A DNA stretch of 64,000 nucleotides, taken from contig CM034543.1 of assembly GCA_020002185.1 (NCBI GenBank), forward strand, positions 31,448,382 to 31,512,381, in the 5' to 3' direction. A program made the translations under genes and the position numbers. The notes below the pieces were generated by a model, which searched no databases, was not told the DNA's origin, and worked only from the letters and a program-made list of their open reading frames with translations. The stretch comes from Paraescarpia echinospica (Eukaryota; Annelida; Polychaeta; Sabellida; Siboglinidae). Shown in pieces: positions 14,560-27,341 of this stretch (its first letter is position 1; the number at the start of each line of letters is the position of its first letter).

Positions 14560-15550
14560 TATTCTACACAATTACACAAGAATGTGACAAGACCCCTCAA
14601 TTGTTATTGCTTTGTACATAAATTTGTGTGGAATTCCATAGCACAATACTCTTTACAGAAAATATACCACAACATATATATAATATATTCTATGGAATAT
14701 ATTATGAATTTAATTTTTTGCTAAGAGTTAGCAAGTTATTTATTCTACCCAGTAATCCGTCGGGTGGCGCTGCTAATTATGGACCTTAGTTTACTGACAA
14801 AAATGTTGCCGTCGTGTAATTTGGTTTCTCCCAACGCGACTTGCTCAAATATATTTCAATTGCGTTTTTTGTGTGACCAAAAACAGCAGCGTTGCAAAAT
14901 GCGCCTCGCAGAAATGGCGCCAAGACAACTGCGCCGAAATAATCCGGGGGGATCGAAAAATGTACCGTATTCACACCTCCACTCGTTCGCCTGCATGCAA
15001 TTTCACAATTAATAATACGAAGGTGTTGTCATAGTGGTATTTGGTTCCTCCCTAGACGTATTTCTCAAATAGGTTTCAGTTGCGTTTTTTGTGTGTACAA
15101 AAACAGCTGTGTTCAAAATGTGCCTTCCGAAAGGGCAGCATTACATCTGCGCAAAACTAGTCCGGGGAGATCGAGACATATACCGTATGCACTCCAGCTT
15201 TTGTGCGCCTGCATGCAGTTTCACAATTAATAATAAGAAAGTGTTGACGTACACATGACAAAAAAGTCGCTTGCTGGAACACGCAGTAGTAGTCAATTCA
15301 AGACGTGTTGGAAAACTTCCAAAAAGTACCCTCTCACCAAGCAAAGTGACTTGTTACCGACATATCCTGGTTTTGTGCCTCATGTACAGCAGTCCGGCCT
15401 CAGCGTAACGTTTCTTTTTATTTTAAAAGAACTCTTCACAAAATCCTACTTAACCGCAACTTTGTAAACGAAATCGTTGTTCCCGGTTTGACAAGTCACA
15501 AAGACGTAATACAGAAATTTTGTAAGCGAACGCACATGTCAACAAAGGGA
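14560..15550. repeat. Fourth, diverged piece of the A/B block with an internal tandem duplication
   Basis: Sequence around 14750-14980 (CGGGTGGCGCTGCTAATTA, then AAACAGCAGCGTT, CCGGGGGGATCG) matches copy 0 at 3940-4140 and A at 27650-27870. A second diverged pass of the same unit follows at about 15030-15230. Then comes the segment matching 4258-4360 (TTGCTGGAACA, GTCAATTCAAGACGTGTTG). No gene is recognisable. Confidence 0.65.
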
Positions 15551-16580
15551 ACCGTGATGGGATTGTGTTCTACGTTATCAATATATGAAGCGTTTCACCA
15601 TGGAAAGCGCGTGTCCGTTTTTAATTTCCCTTTCAGAACGAATCAAATTGCATCATGCACTGCAATACGAACATAAAACCACTATATCCAATTAGAGTAA
15701 ATTGTGTAACGCTAATTAATTTTGTGACGCTATTGAAGCCAATCATCCCGTTATAACGTTTCGCAACGCTGACCTACGCAACCCCTAAAGTTGACTACTT
15801 TAAACTTTCGAACACTCCTAGTGTCGATTTCAAGTGTTCGTTTCCCATATCGTGCTAGCGTCTGCTATTGGACATACTTGGATTACTGTTTAAGTCTACT
15901 AGTCGTCATTGGCAATGGTGATGTGGTCAGTTGCGTACTGCAGACAAAACGTCCGGAGGTCAGCAGCAAGATATACGAATATTGTGCGAGTTGGATATTT
16001 TAAGATCAACGAAGTAACAATTTAGCAATGTGCTGAATAATAGAAGGACTTCTTGACACCATACGTAGAGGAAACATGTGCATGGTAAAACCGAATATAG
16101 CATATGGAATACCTCACAAATCAAAACAAGAGGTTATCATGATTGTTTGTTAGTTCCATTTCCATTTTTTGATGAAACTAAAAGTTGTGACTCATCTCAA
16201 ACAGGAAATAACCCGTCGCATACGCCTGGTGTTAAACGGACTGACAATAACTGCAATATAAACTACCCAAATTTGAAAGCGATAAAATTATATCCCCCGA
16301 AACATACAGCGAGCATTCGCATAGAAATAGTAAATACTGAAATCGGCTCTAACTTCTTCAAATTCACCGACAATTCTGAGTTTAGTTGTACTTCATAGTA
16401 AGCAGATCAAAGAACATACAGTCCTCATTTGCAGAGCCACCTTTCCTGTCCAAGCAAGTATCCACATCATACAACATATGTTGATTAACCCATTTGATCC
16501 ACGAAGTATCTTGGGGTTTGCTCTTACTTCTGTAACTAATACCGCCTGACACAAAATCGACCACGCTCATTGAGGGATTT
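15550..16580. other. No recognisable gene
   Basis: A 106-codon plus-strand open frame at 16078-16398 has several Cys but no signal peptide, no splice context and no relative in the window. I do not call it a gene. Confidence 0.45.
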
Positions 16581-16689
16581 GTCCACGGTTGTGTCCTAAC
16601 GTGATATCTCGTTCGTCTTTATCCGTTGTTCCTTGCCAGGGACGAGTCTCGATGTTTCAACTTGACATTGCTTAGTGAGATAGCCGGGC

Positions 16690-16870
16690 ACTAAAGGACA
16701 TTTACCGCACACACGTACGTAAGTGGGCAGGCACGTATGCAAGTACACAAGCACGCACGACAGCACGCACACGAACGTACGTAAGCATGCACGCATACGC
16801 GTGCTCGCTCATACACACATACAAACGCACACCCACGCACACATGGACAAACACACATACACATAATGTA
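16690..16870. repeat. Degenerate (CACG/CACA)n low-complexity tract
   Basis: Imperfect CA/CACGC repeats account for the overlapping Cys/Val/Arg-rich open frames on the minus strand. Confidence 0.8.
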
Positions 16871-16939
16871 TATATAAAACCAATATTTAGTTGCACTCTG
16901 AGAATAAGCCACAACTAATAATGACATACCACCTGTTAT

Positions 16940-17341
16940 TCATGTTTCATGGGCTCGTCTTTGGAATAAACTACCTGTAGACATTAAACATTCGAAAACG
17001 CTAAATATGTTTAAGCATAAAGCCAGGAGCTTTATAATTGGCATTAACTAAAGCTTAAATCTAATTACATATTGTAAGAAATTCGCTTGCGAATTTGTTC
17101 TTATATTGGTACAACTTTAATTTACAGAAGTCGTTAACCTGAAGCTATTGCAATTGAATGCAACCTTTATATACGTAATATTATGTATGTGGGAGTAACC
17201 TATATGAGTTTGATTTAATTGGCTACCAGCTCGATAAGTTATACTTCTCTGGTAGCCACCTCATCTGTGTTACATTGCTCTTGAATTGTGCTGTATATTA
17301 TCTGGATGAGGAAATAAATTTACTTTACTTTACTTTACTTT
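16940..17341 (+). mobile_element. 5'-truncated LINE C-terminus and 3' tail, (ACTTT)n end
   Basis: At about 16946-17050 the plus strand reads R-L-W-N-K-L-P-V-D-I-K, then F-K-H-K-A-R-S-F-I and a TAA. That is the usual C-terminus of CR1/jockey-type reverse transcriptases. About 290 bases of 3' untranslated sequence follow, then AATAAATTTACTTTACTTTACTTTACTTT, a typical short-repeat LINE terminus. The rest of the element is missing. Confidence 0.75.
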
Positions 17342-18470
17342 CAATCGGAAATACTGTTTGAAGAAATTACGCATTACCGGAGTTTTTTTATACTTGAAAT
17401 AGATTGGCCTGCCACATTTTTCGTTTCCAGTTGAACTTGAAAGATAAATAATTACATATCTGCTGAAGCGCGCACACAGACAGCACGTCTAACATATAAC
17501 ACAAAAAAGGCTTGCTTTGCGTCGTAGTAAAAGTGCTCTTGTTGATATGTTGGCAAAACTGCACAAAAACGTACTCCCAGCATGAAACTTGTCTACTCCA
17601 ATAACTCACCCTTTTCAAACTCGGGTTTGCTCAGTTTAGTACGTTTAGCGTGGAGGTTTACAGACGTGACCAGACAAGTAGCGACACTCATCATATTTGC
17701 ACTGGTTTTATATTATAGTCTATAAGTGTACAATTTTATATATACACTCTGCCTTTTTGGTGTCTTTTTATCCATATTTCCATTATACTGCATTTCGTAG
17801 CAGGAGGTTAGCTGAATCAGTTGAATTGGCGTCGGAACGAGGTGAGTATTGAGGGGGAAGATGCTCGCCAAAAAACCACACTGAGGCTCTCCACAACACT
17901 ACGTTTGTATCTCTGAGGTTCGCCAAAACACCTGGAAACTCACCAAAAACGTATTTTTGCATCCAACCTTGTAGCTCGCCGAAAACAACAACAACATGAG
18001 GCTCTCAAAATCATACTTTTGTACCCCTATGAAGCTTCCCAAATTCTACTTTGAGGCTCTAACTATTGGTGGCTAATCCTATCTCCAGCATTCCCACGTT
18101 GAGTTGTACTATGTCCCATGTAGTGATCAGATGTGTGGGAAAAACTTGAAAGGTATTTGCTGGTAGACAGAACGCCACAAAAAATGTCACTTGCCACTGT
18201 TTTCTTGTTGAATAATTACGTGCTTTACGTTTAAATTACGGACAATATTTCAGAGAGTAAACCTTCAAGATATGGATTCTAGTGTTATGAACGTTACATT
18301 AAAAAGTATATACCTCGGTTTAAAATGACGTTTTATATTGGCGAAAGTTGACTTTTTCTGGTGATAGTGAACAAGTCAGCAAACATACGTAACATGGAGG
18401 TTATATTATACCGTGGCAATGACCACGTCTGTATTTTGAAGAAAAAAACGTTCAGTTATTTTTAGTCCAT
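17341..18470. other. Mostly featureless; degenerate ~60-base repeats at about 17865-18060
   Basis: GCTCGCCAAAA..GAGGCTCT motifs recur several times with drift between 17865 and 18060. No gene was recognised in the rest. Confidence 0.4.
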
Positions 18471-18605
18471 TGCAGAGAGCACGTAGAAGCAGAACGACAC
18501 CCAAGGTTGGTTGCTATATAAATACGGGGTATGTTGGATTCTCAACACCGACAAAGCAAGACTCGACACCAGAACGGAGACCTTCGTTGGCTGAATTACT
18601 GAATA
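18470..18605 (+). promoter_or_regulatory. Orphan copy of the peptide-gene promoter
   Basis: TATATAAATA (18515-18524) is followed by GGATTCTCAACACCGACAAAGCAAGACTCGACACC..GGAGACCTTCGTTG. This aligns over about 95 bases with the P1 promoter and start of the 5' exon on the opposite strand. The match ends near 18600 where LINE sequence begins, and no signal-peptide exon follows, so this copy appears cut off from its gene. Confidence 0.7.
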
Positions 18606-18609
18606 GGCA

Positions 18610-19700
18610 GTGGGGTTGTAATAGGTCAAAATTAATTACTATTACCTCTGCAACCCTTATAGACAATATTTTTCTGAACTTGAGTACAAGATTGATAGTG
18701 GTCTATTGGTAAATGACATCAATGATATTCCTGTATTTGCTTTGTGCCATCCTACTGTAAAACGTAATGTGAACGAACATTCTAAGAAGTGTAGTCGTCA
18801 TCTTAGCGAAGAAAACCTCAATGCATTGCAATGTGACTTAATGCAACATTCTTGGCATACTGTTATCGGTAGTGAAAATAAAAAATAGTACATGACAACT
18901 TTCTTAATGATTTTACTCAATGTACAAGAAGCATTGTCCTGTGTCAACTGAACGACATAAATATTAACAATTAGTTTAAAAAACCGTGGTTTACTAAAGG
19001 ACTCAGAAACGAATGTATGAAGAAAAATAATTTGTGTAAAGCATTTTATCATCCATATTAATTATCTCGGAAACTAGATATAAACATATACAAATAAATT
19101 AACTATATTCTCAGATCTACTAAGAAACAGTATTATAGCAGTTTAATCGCAGAGACAAAAAATGACATAGCTGGCACCTGGAAAGTACTTAAAACTCTAA
19201 TTGGAACACCTCGCTTTCAAAGTCATTACCCAGATCACTTTCGTAATAATGGCATGACCAGTAGTAATAAGGACGTGGTTAAACAGTTATCTAGAAAACA
19301 GAAAACAATTTGTGTCCGTTGACAAATGTAATTCTGCTGTGCACAATATTTCATGTGGTGTCCCACAGGGTTCGCTCTTGGGCCCCAAACTATTCATTCT
19401 ATACGTTAGTGATATGTGTAACATCTAGTCTAGTAAAATTCATCCTCTTTGCAGACGATACTAATATTTTTTATGCAAATAGTAACATCAATAAACTAAA
19501 CGAAACAGTATGTAACGTACTATACCAAATGTATACATGACTTGCGGTAAATAAATTAACTATGGTCATATCTAAAACCATTTATATGTTATTTGGGAAT
19601 CGAATGCTCTATTAAGAAGTTAATTAAAAAATACAAAATGTTAATATCGAAAGAGTAAGGGTGACCAAGTGTTTGGGTGTTTTTTTTTATGATCAGCAGC
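18610..19700 (+). mobile_element. CR1/jockey-like LINE remnant, frames broken, internal deletion
   Basis: In changing frames the order is: the end of the endonuclease (A-T-L-I-D-N-I-F; L-V-N-D-I-N-D-I-P-V-F); a linker with W-F/V-T-K-G-L-R-N-E-C and G-T-W-K-V-L-K-T-L-I-G-T; then L-N-S-Y-L-E-N-R-K-Q-F, C-G-V-P-Q-G-S-L-L-G-P-K-L-F, and an intact F-A-D-D box near 19455. Stops and frameshifts are many, and the N-terminal part of the reverse transcriptase is missing between linker and VPQG. The element is dead. Confidence 0.75.
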
Positions 19701-20657
19701 TTATTCAGAAAGGTGTCTGGAATTACAATTGAAACATAATTAGTAACAATGATCAGTTATCTTTGGCAACTGTCATACATGTCCGGGAATTAAAACTCTG
19801 CAAATTATGTACAAATTAGTGAACAAATATAGGTGACGCTTGACGCGTAACGTAGCTGTTATAAAGTAATGCTTTTATTCCTCGTCGTAAGGACAACATA
19901 TCAAAACATGTTGTGCATGGCATACAACAGTACACAAATATTGTGTTTGTATTGGTTTTTATTTTTCTGAAATATTTCCTAATTTTATATTTATTGAAGT
20001 ATGTTGTTTAATAATCTGAACAACAGCATGTTTGTTGGCTAGTTAGTAAACAATAATATATATTTTAATGCCGGAGTTTACTAAACAATAAGCTAATCAC
20101 GATATTACAAAATGTAAGTTAGTCAAAGAACATTGATTTTCCTTACAACTAAATAAACTTAAGTTATGGGGATGCATTTGTGTAGTAATCTACACCTGCA
20201 TCTGACTGTAGTTATGCTGCGACGTTTCCGGTTGGATCTGGAGCTAAGTCTGCTACAACTCCTGGTAGAAGACTAGTGTTGACCTAGAGGGTGCGGCACC
20301 GTTGGCATTGGGTTGTCACACATGTCACATCGTCATGAAATATAACCATATCCTCAAAGAAGGTTGCACATGTTAGCATACTAGCCTGATTGATGGGTTT
20401 TAGTTTCAAAATAATGTTCTGATGTATGTTGCATGAACATATTTTTTTTATAATATATTTTATTGTTTTTGTTGTGTACCATTGCAACTTGGATCCATAT
20501 TTGCTGAAAACAGTAGAATGTGAGTTTTGTTTTTGGATTTTTCTCACACAATGTAGCATGCAGGTATTTAGAGGATATATTGTGCTTCTTCTTCATCATC
20601 ATTCATATCACTGTTCTTTTGCCGGTGAACTGGAATTGATAACAACCTACATTATGA
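19700..20657. other. No recognisable gene
   Basis: AT-rich sequence. It directly borders copy A, and the sequence left of 20658 is unrelated to that left of copy B. Confidence 0.5.
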
Positions 20658-21207
20658 AAGCTAAGCCATATACTATTCTGTCCATGAAATAAGACTGGAT
20701 TATTGTAATTCCTTTTTTTTCACAACATTGCCCTTACGGATATCACAACATTACACGTGTACAGAACTGCTTAACAAGGTTTGTGATTCGATATCCGCGG
20801 TTGTCTCATGCTATGCCACTTGTGATGTATTTGCGTTGTCCAATAAATCTGTACCATTACCTACCAGGCATTTACGTGTAAGCAACCAGCATATTTATAT
20901 TCATTGCTTACTGTTGTAAGAAAACCTTAGAACACATAATTTAGTTCTGACTTACTTTTTGTTGCAATAGTCAACATTGGAACTAGTTTTTTTTCTATTG
21001 CTGTTACAACTCGTTGGAATATACCACTTTCAGTGTTAGATCACTTGAAAGTGTTATACAAGTACACCGTCATTTAAAAACTGACCTTTATAATCTTGCT
21101 CCTCCACTAGATTGACCAAACCTTTTGTCGTCATGTACCTTTGAGCTTTGATTTCCAAGGATTTAGGCGCAATAGAAATTACCTTAATATATTATTATTA
21201 TAGTTCA
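20658..21207 (+). mobile_element. LINE C-terminal fragment and 3' end, (ATT)n tail (copy A)
   Basis: In one frame near 20690-20880 it reads like K-T-G-L-L/D-Y-C-N-S, then R-V-Q-N-C-L-T-R-F-V-I-R-Y-P-R, a degraded C-terminal region of CR1/L2-type LINEs. Further on come R-W-N-x-P-L-S-V and a 3' tail ending TTACCTTAATATATTATTATTAT. The left edge of the duplication falls inside or at this fragment. Confidence 0.55.
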
Positions 21208-23335
21208 GTTCAGTTCAGTTCATCCCGAGACATGTCAGTTCGTTGGGGAGACATGATAGAAGCAGACGCAGCGAATGCTTTCCAACCGGGGCGGTCTAAC
21301 GCAAGTCTCAATAGCGTTTGGACGTCAAAGTCGGTCCACTCCCTCATGTTATCTCCGTCCGCTGCCTTCCAGAGTGCTCTGCATGATTATATTGGCAAGG
21401 GAACCGTGGCGTGTGGCGTGTGACATGGCCTTACCATGCCCGCTTTCTCCTCTTCACAGTTGCGAGTACTGGCTCCTACTGGCGAGTACAGGGCAGTGAT
21501 CCTTCTTCGGACAAAGTCTTTGGTCTTGTGCTCGGCCCAATATATGTGCAGTAGGCGTCTGAAGCACTCTTTCTCAAATGCCTGTATCTTCTTCGTTGTT
21601 GCAGCAGTCAGTGTTCCAATGTTGCAGCCATAGAGCAGGATTGAGACAACAAGGGCACTGTACAGGGTGATCTTCGTTAGGAAGCTGATATTAGTGTTTT
21701 TCCATATCTTACTGAGTTTGGTCATTGCTACTGTCGCAAGGGCTATTCGGATCTGAACCTCTTTGTCCGACCGTCCTTCTTTGGTGAGTGTGGAGCCGAG
21801 ATATTTGAACACATCCACTTCCTCCAGCGTCTGGCCGTTCATAGTGATGTAAACAGTGATGCTTCCAGTGCTGTCGACCATCACCTTGCTCTTTTCATTG
21901 CTTATTTCCATGCCGTAAGCGCCTGCTCTATCCACTAATTTGTTGGAATTTCTTGGAGCTCGTTGTTGCTTCCTCCAAGAAGATCTATATCGTCTTCAAA
22001 TCGCAGGTTGCTGACAGGTCTACCTCACAAAGAGATAGTGGTGTTAAAGTTGTGGAGGGCTTCTCTGATGATGTTTTCGAGGGAGGTAGACGTTGAAGAG
22101 AGCAGGCGACAACAAGCAACCTTAACGGACTCCGACTGTGGTTCTGAAGTACTTCCCTATTTGGCTTTTGAAAAGGACCGCACTGCTGCCATCGTTATAC
22201 AGTGCGCTGATGACTTGAGTGATGCCGTCATCAATGTCGAAGCGCCTTAGAACTTGCCACAGACCTTCGTGCCACACGCTGTCGAAAGCCGTCTTGAAGT
22301 CTATGAAGTTGTGGAGCAGGCTCTTCTGGTGTTGCAGCTGCTTATCGATCAGAATTCTGCAGTTGCAGATTTGCTCTGTGGTACTTCTTCCGGGTCTGAA
22401 TGCGGCCTGCTCTTCTGCAAGTAGTTCTTCGGATTGCGTTTTGAACCGGTTAAAAATGATGCGTAGCAGGATCTTGCTTGGGTGGCTAATGAGGCTTATG
22501 GTTCGGTAATTTTGGCACTTCCGGAGATTTCCTTTCTTAGGTAATGGGATGATGAGTAACTCTGTCCATTCCTTTGCCCACTGTTTGAAGGATCTTCTGG
22601 CAAATGGCTGTCTGTGCAGTAACCATTCCTTCGCCACCATGTTCGAGCAGATCCGCTAGAATGTTATATGCTCATGGTGACTTTTTTGCAGGTATACTGC
22701 GGATGGCTTCTTCCACCTCTTTCCTTATAATATGCAGAGTTTCTGGTTCTCTCGCCGGGGCCAGTGCTGTCTGCAGCACGTTGTTATGGGGCTGCATGGC
22801 GTAATTGTAGAGCTCCTGGCAGTACTCCGTCCACCTCTTTAAGCCAGTCTCTGTCAGAAGTGCTGCCATGCTATCTTGAATGACTGATGTTCTGTTTTGC
22901 TGCGGCTTGGTCAGGTTCTTCATTGTGTTGGAGGCGTCTTGCATGCTGTTGCACAGAGCCATCCCTTTCTCAATATTGGCACACTGCTCCTCAATCTACT
23001 GTTCTTTGACTGCTTTCATTCCCTTCCATATTGTTATGTTGACCTGGCAATACTGTTCCTATGACACTGGGCGGTACTGTCTGGTCTTCTTCAATTCTCG
23101 TCATTCGTCACAGGTCTCAAGGATGTTGTTTGCGACCCAGGGTTGTCTCGTCTTCCTCTGTCGACCCAGTATTTCCTCAGCTGAATTGCGGACTTCCTCG
23201 TTGAAGTTGTTAGTGACGACATTGATGTCGTGGTCCAGGAGGTTGAGTGCCGGAAACTTCCCCCATCTATGCCTGACATACTGCAGCCACTTCGGGATCT
23301 TTCAGCTTGTCGATATCAAACCTGACACGTAGCTG
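21208..23335 (-). mobile_element. 5'-truncated non-LTR retrotransposon (copy A)
   Basis: On the minus strand the order runs from about 23330: a linker with K-F-P-A-L-N-L-L-D-H-D-I-N, E-E-I-L-G-R-Q-R-K and E-Q-C-A-N-I-E-K-G; then R-W-T-E-Y-C-Q-E-L-Y-N-Y; and the reverse transcriptase (22640-22122) with I-P-L-P-K-K-G-N, F-R-P-G-R-S-T-T-E-Q-I, F-K-T-A-F-D and T-V-G-V-R. Beyond a frameshift, the catalytic box near 21989-22000 reads F-E-D-D. The C-terminal part (21935-21387) has L-Y-G-C-N-I-G-T-L-T-A-A-T and K-I-Q-A-F-E. The endonuclease is absent. The 3' end is a (GTTCA)n run at 21208-21225. Stops and frameshifts make it inactive. Confidence 0.85.
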
Positions 23336-23399
23336 TAATAATAATTTCACAATTTACGCTGTACAACTAGTCTTCGAATATACATATTTTTGGCGCGCT

Positions 23400-25245
23400 T
23401 ATCTGTATGTGTGACGTAAGAAGTGCGAATGTCCGGCAAGATGTCAGCACTTTCAATACATTCAGAGCGTGTTTACAACGATAGATTTTGGGTAGAAGCA
23501 AGCGTCCGAATGAGTAATTGTGTGATCTTCCGATGTAATATAAACACTAGTTGTTATTGAGGAACAAGAATTTATTTTACGATTCCACCCGAATATCAAC
23601 TATTTGCAAATGATCCATGGTGACGTAATACTTGCTGGTTACGATGTCGGCAAGCCAATTTTTATTGAGTGTTTAACAAGTATGTGTAACGATTTTTTTA
23701 ATCATATGGACATTTTAATCATAGATTTATATATTTATTTATAATTATATCGAATCTACTTATATAACTATTAACTCTACTTCTACAGAAGAACTGTGGT
23801 GGAACATTTCTTGTGGAATGGCAAAAGCGAAACAGACGTGGACCACATCACGTCTGCCATGCGAAAGTCAATTATTACTATTGTGATTATTGGCTGGTTT
23901 GTGTTAGTTAAGAAATGCAAGGGTAATGACTATATGTCACATTTATTATTTCTATTGCATGCAGGAACACACCTTCCCATAACTGCTTGTCCACAGTCAC
24001 CATATTTACACCATCACCGCCGAGTGTCATATGTTTTCTCTAAATGTACCTATCAAATTCACCAACATAACATTTTATTGGTTTGTCACCATGGATCATT
24101 TGCAAATAGTTGTTGTTCGCGTGGAATCGTAAAATAAATTATTGCTCCTCTATTACGATTAAATTGTTAAATTATTAGTATATTGAATTCTGGTAAAATT
24201 AATGTCTTAGTGGAAATGGAAACTACAGTAAGATGTAATATAATATGAATTCAAGCAATCGGGTTTTGTTCCCTTTAACGCCCCGCGTGTATGAAGGAGC
24301 ACTCATCTTTCAGGTGAAACGCAATAAACGACAGTTGCATTGAATTATGGAAAGGGAACTACAACATATTGATGGTGACACCAGGACATTTTGTGAGCAT
24401 GATGTTCTCGAGGTAGATGTTAAAGAGAACAGGCGACAGGGAGCAACCTTAACGGACCGGACTCCGACTGCGGTCTGACGTCAGAGGTGCGAATGTCGCC
24501 CAAAATGCCAGCACTTTCAATATATTCACAGCATGTTTACAACGATAGATGTTGGGTCGAAGCAAGCGTCCGAATGAATTATTGTGTAATATATTCCGTT
24601 GTAATATAAACACTAGTCATAATAGAGGAACACGCATTTATTTTACGGTTCGACGCGAATACTACCTATGTGCAGTTGATCCATGGTGACGTAACATTTG
24701 CATATTACGATGTCTGCAAACCTATTTCTATTGACTTTTTAACAAGTATGTTTAACCATTGTTGATCATAATTATGGACATTTTAATCAACTTGTACACA
24801 AAAATTGTGATGGAACATTTCGTGGAATGACAAAAACGAAACAGATGAAAATCAATTATTGCTATTATTATTAATAACTGGTTTGTGTCTAGCATTGCAA
24901 GTTCACCAAAATGACATTATACTGGTTTGCCGGCATCCTAACCTGCAAGTGTTACGTCACCATGGATCATTTGTAAATAGTTGGTATTCGCGTCGAACCG
25001 TAAAATAAATGCTAGTTCCTCTATTATGACTAGTGTTTATATTACATCAGAATATATTACACAATAATTCTCGACTAGTGTTTATATTACATCGGAATAT
25101 CACACAATAACACATTCAGACGCTTGCTTTGACGCAACATCTATCGTTGTAAACATGCTGTGAATGTATTTAAAGTGCTGGCATCTGCCGCGACATTCGC
25201 GCCTTTGACGTCACACTTAGTCAGACCGATAAGTGTGGCAAAATA
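23400..25245. repeat. Nest of direct and inverted copies of a ~230-base unit (copy A)
   Basis: The unit GTGCGAATGTCCGG..CAGCACTTTCAATACATTCAGAGCGTGTTTACAACGATAG..GATCCATGGTGACGTAA appears directly at about 23415-23645 and 24480-24715. It appears inverted at about 24955-25240, and inverted in copy 0 at about 440-715. The outermost copies face each other as long inverted termini. A second pair of direct repeats, about 24170-24395 and 25280-25505 (TCCCTTTAACGCCC..GGAAAGGGAACTAC), lies around them. A small LINE scrap at 24395-24470 matches 22070-22130. Confidence 0.7.
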
Positions 25246-26208
25246 TGCAGACTAGTTGCACTGCGTAAATTGTGAAATTATTAATATAATGAATTCTGAT
25301 AAAATTATTGTCTTGGTTGAAATATAAATATACTGGAAGATGTAATATGATATGAATTCAAGCAAGCGAGGGTTTTTATTCCCTTTAACACCCTGCGTGT
25401 ATGAAGGAGCACTCATCTTTCAGGTGAAACGTAATAAATGGTAGTTGCATTGAATTATGGAAAGGGAACTACGACATCTTGTTGTTGACCCCAGGACATT
25501 TTGTTTTGAATACGCCAACCGAGCTAGCACATCAGTGTCAACGGTGGCAAATTGACGTACACAATGTCCGAGATATTGCAACAACAGGTGTTACCATGAA
25601 CATGAAAAGGGATATGAAACATTGTAAACATTAGAAAAACTATTGAATAAATAAATTAGTTAATGGGTTGCATTAATTAGGAAGGACATATTTGAATTGC
25701 AGAGTAACTCGGGCTTATAATGAGAACCACATATAACACTGCATAGCAATGTTTGTCATAGAAACCTGCCGAAAGTGTAAATTATGTTAAGATATGTTCA
25801 ATGTGATGAAATGCTGTGAAACGTCGTGATGTAATAAAATCTGATAAAGTGAGGCACATAGATGAATGACATTGTTTTGAAAATTAGATGATAATAACTA
25901 GATATGTCTTAGTGATGCTTATTATTATTATTAGGTGCACTGTCACGTGGCATACGTCACGTGGTTCGTGTTTGGTTCCCTCTTGCCGTTCCACTCCAAA
26001 TGTATTTTTTGTATAAGTAGTGTTAATATATATAAGTAAATTCAATATAACTATAAATAAATAAATATATAAATACATATATATGATTACGATAAAAAAC
26101 ACGTTAAATAAAATTATTTAAAAGTCAATAGAAATTACACTAAAATATGATCAATATGTAAATAAATAAATTTATAATATCAATTCCACGAACTCATAAG
26201 ATGCGTTC

Positions 26209-26545
26209 TTATTTAGAAATATCCCGCCCCAACTCTCGCCACTGTTCACGGTCAAGTGCGCGCAGAGCGTCGACGTCGGCGGGGCAACGTAGTGTACGAC
26301 CTATGCGTCGCAGGCCCCCGCGCTCAACGCCGTCGCCAGAGTCGTCTGCGGTCGACCCTTGTATGTCGTGACACCTGTTTCGACGGCGAGATGGTAGCCG
26401 TTCGTTCACTGAGCGGGTGCATCGGGTACGGAGCACGTGCACGAATAGATTCCATCTTGCAGTTATGATGGCTTCGCTGATGGGACAGAATCGGCAACGG
26501 TGGTACAGTGCCTCGTTAGAAATGCGATTTGGCCACTTTATTAGT
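26209..26545 (-). pseudogene. LINE C-terminal fragment (copy A)
   Basis: The minus-strand reading has I-S-N-E-A-L-Y-H-R-C, then A-R-W-N-L-F-V-H-V-L-R, then R-R-I-G-R-T-L-R-C-P-A-D-V-D-A-L-R-A-L-D-R-E-Q-W-R-E-L-G-R-D-I and a stop. This is the usual end of an endonuclease/reverse-transcriptase LINE protein (A-R-W-R-L-F-G-H-V-L-R type). Only this tail is present. A copy lies at 46894-47230. Confidence 0.6.
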
Positions 26546-26599
26546 GATCAAAAGGATGACAATTGTATTGTGTATTTTTATGTATAGTACATAGTATAA

Positions 26600-27305
26600 C
26601 TTAAAACCAGAACACATTTTCCTGAAATGAGCAAACTCGAGCTTGAATTTTTTTTATTTATTGATGTTTTTGGCACTGTGTGATATTTTGACATGTTTAA
26701 AACGTGCTACACATAAGTTGACGTGCTGATTGTGTGTTTGTGCATTTATATACTGATACTCTAACTTTGTGGGCAGTGTGATTATATTTCCTCCCAGGGG
26801 CTGAGGAACACTCATTATAACAAAAATGAAACATGAAAAGATACATATGCTGTGTGTCCAGAGATTTATTAAGAGGATAGTTTATATTTTTATTATTTAT
26901 ATTAATACAAACTTTCAGCATGTGAAACGTGTACGTAAACATGCACGTGTACGGCCAGGTGCTTGAGCTACAAGTATACATTCCAATCTACATACGTTAA
27001 CAGGTTCAGCTATTCGATATTGTTTTACGACTGTAGATAGTTACGCAAACGACCGGCACAATAACACAGTGTTTAATGTATTTAGCATGGTTCGTTGCAG
27101 TTAGATTTACAGGTATCTATTCAGTTTGAATTAAGATGCGAATAGCTGGCTTTAAAAGTAAATGACAGCATGATTTAGCATGGTTGATATGTCGATGGGA
27201 ATTATTGTTAGTAATGAACGTCTCGGTATAAGGAGTCTGTTATGGTGAATCAGGTATGCGACAGTATTCCCTTAGCAAAACGTTTTACACAATTATATAG
27301 AACAA

Positions 27306-27341
<36 letters not shown>

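Noticed and set aside
16078..16398. 106-codon plus-strand frame with several Cys, checked as a possible further peptide-family member
   Set aside because: It has no signal peptide and no C-Y-Y-W or P-P-P-P features.
21275..22509. Plus-strand open frames within the LINE, such as 21963-22250 and 22219-22509
   Set aside because: These are antisense shadows of the minus-strand reverse transcriptase.
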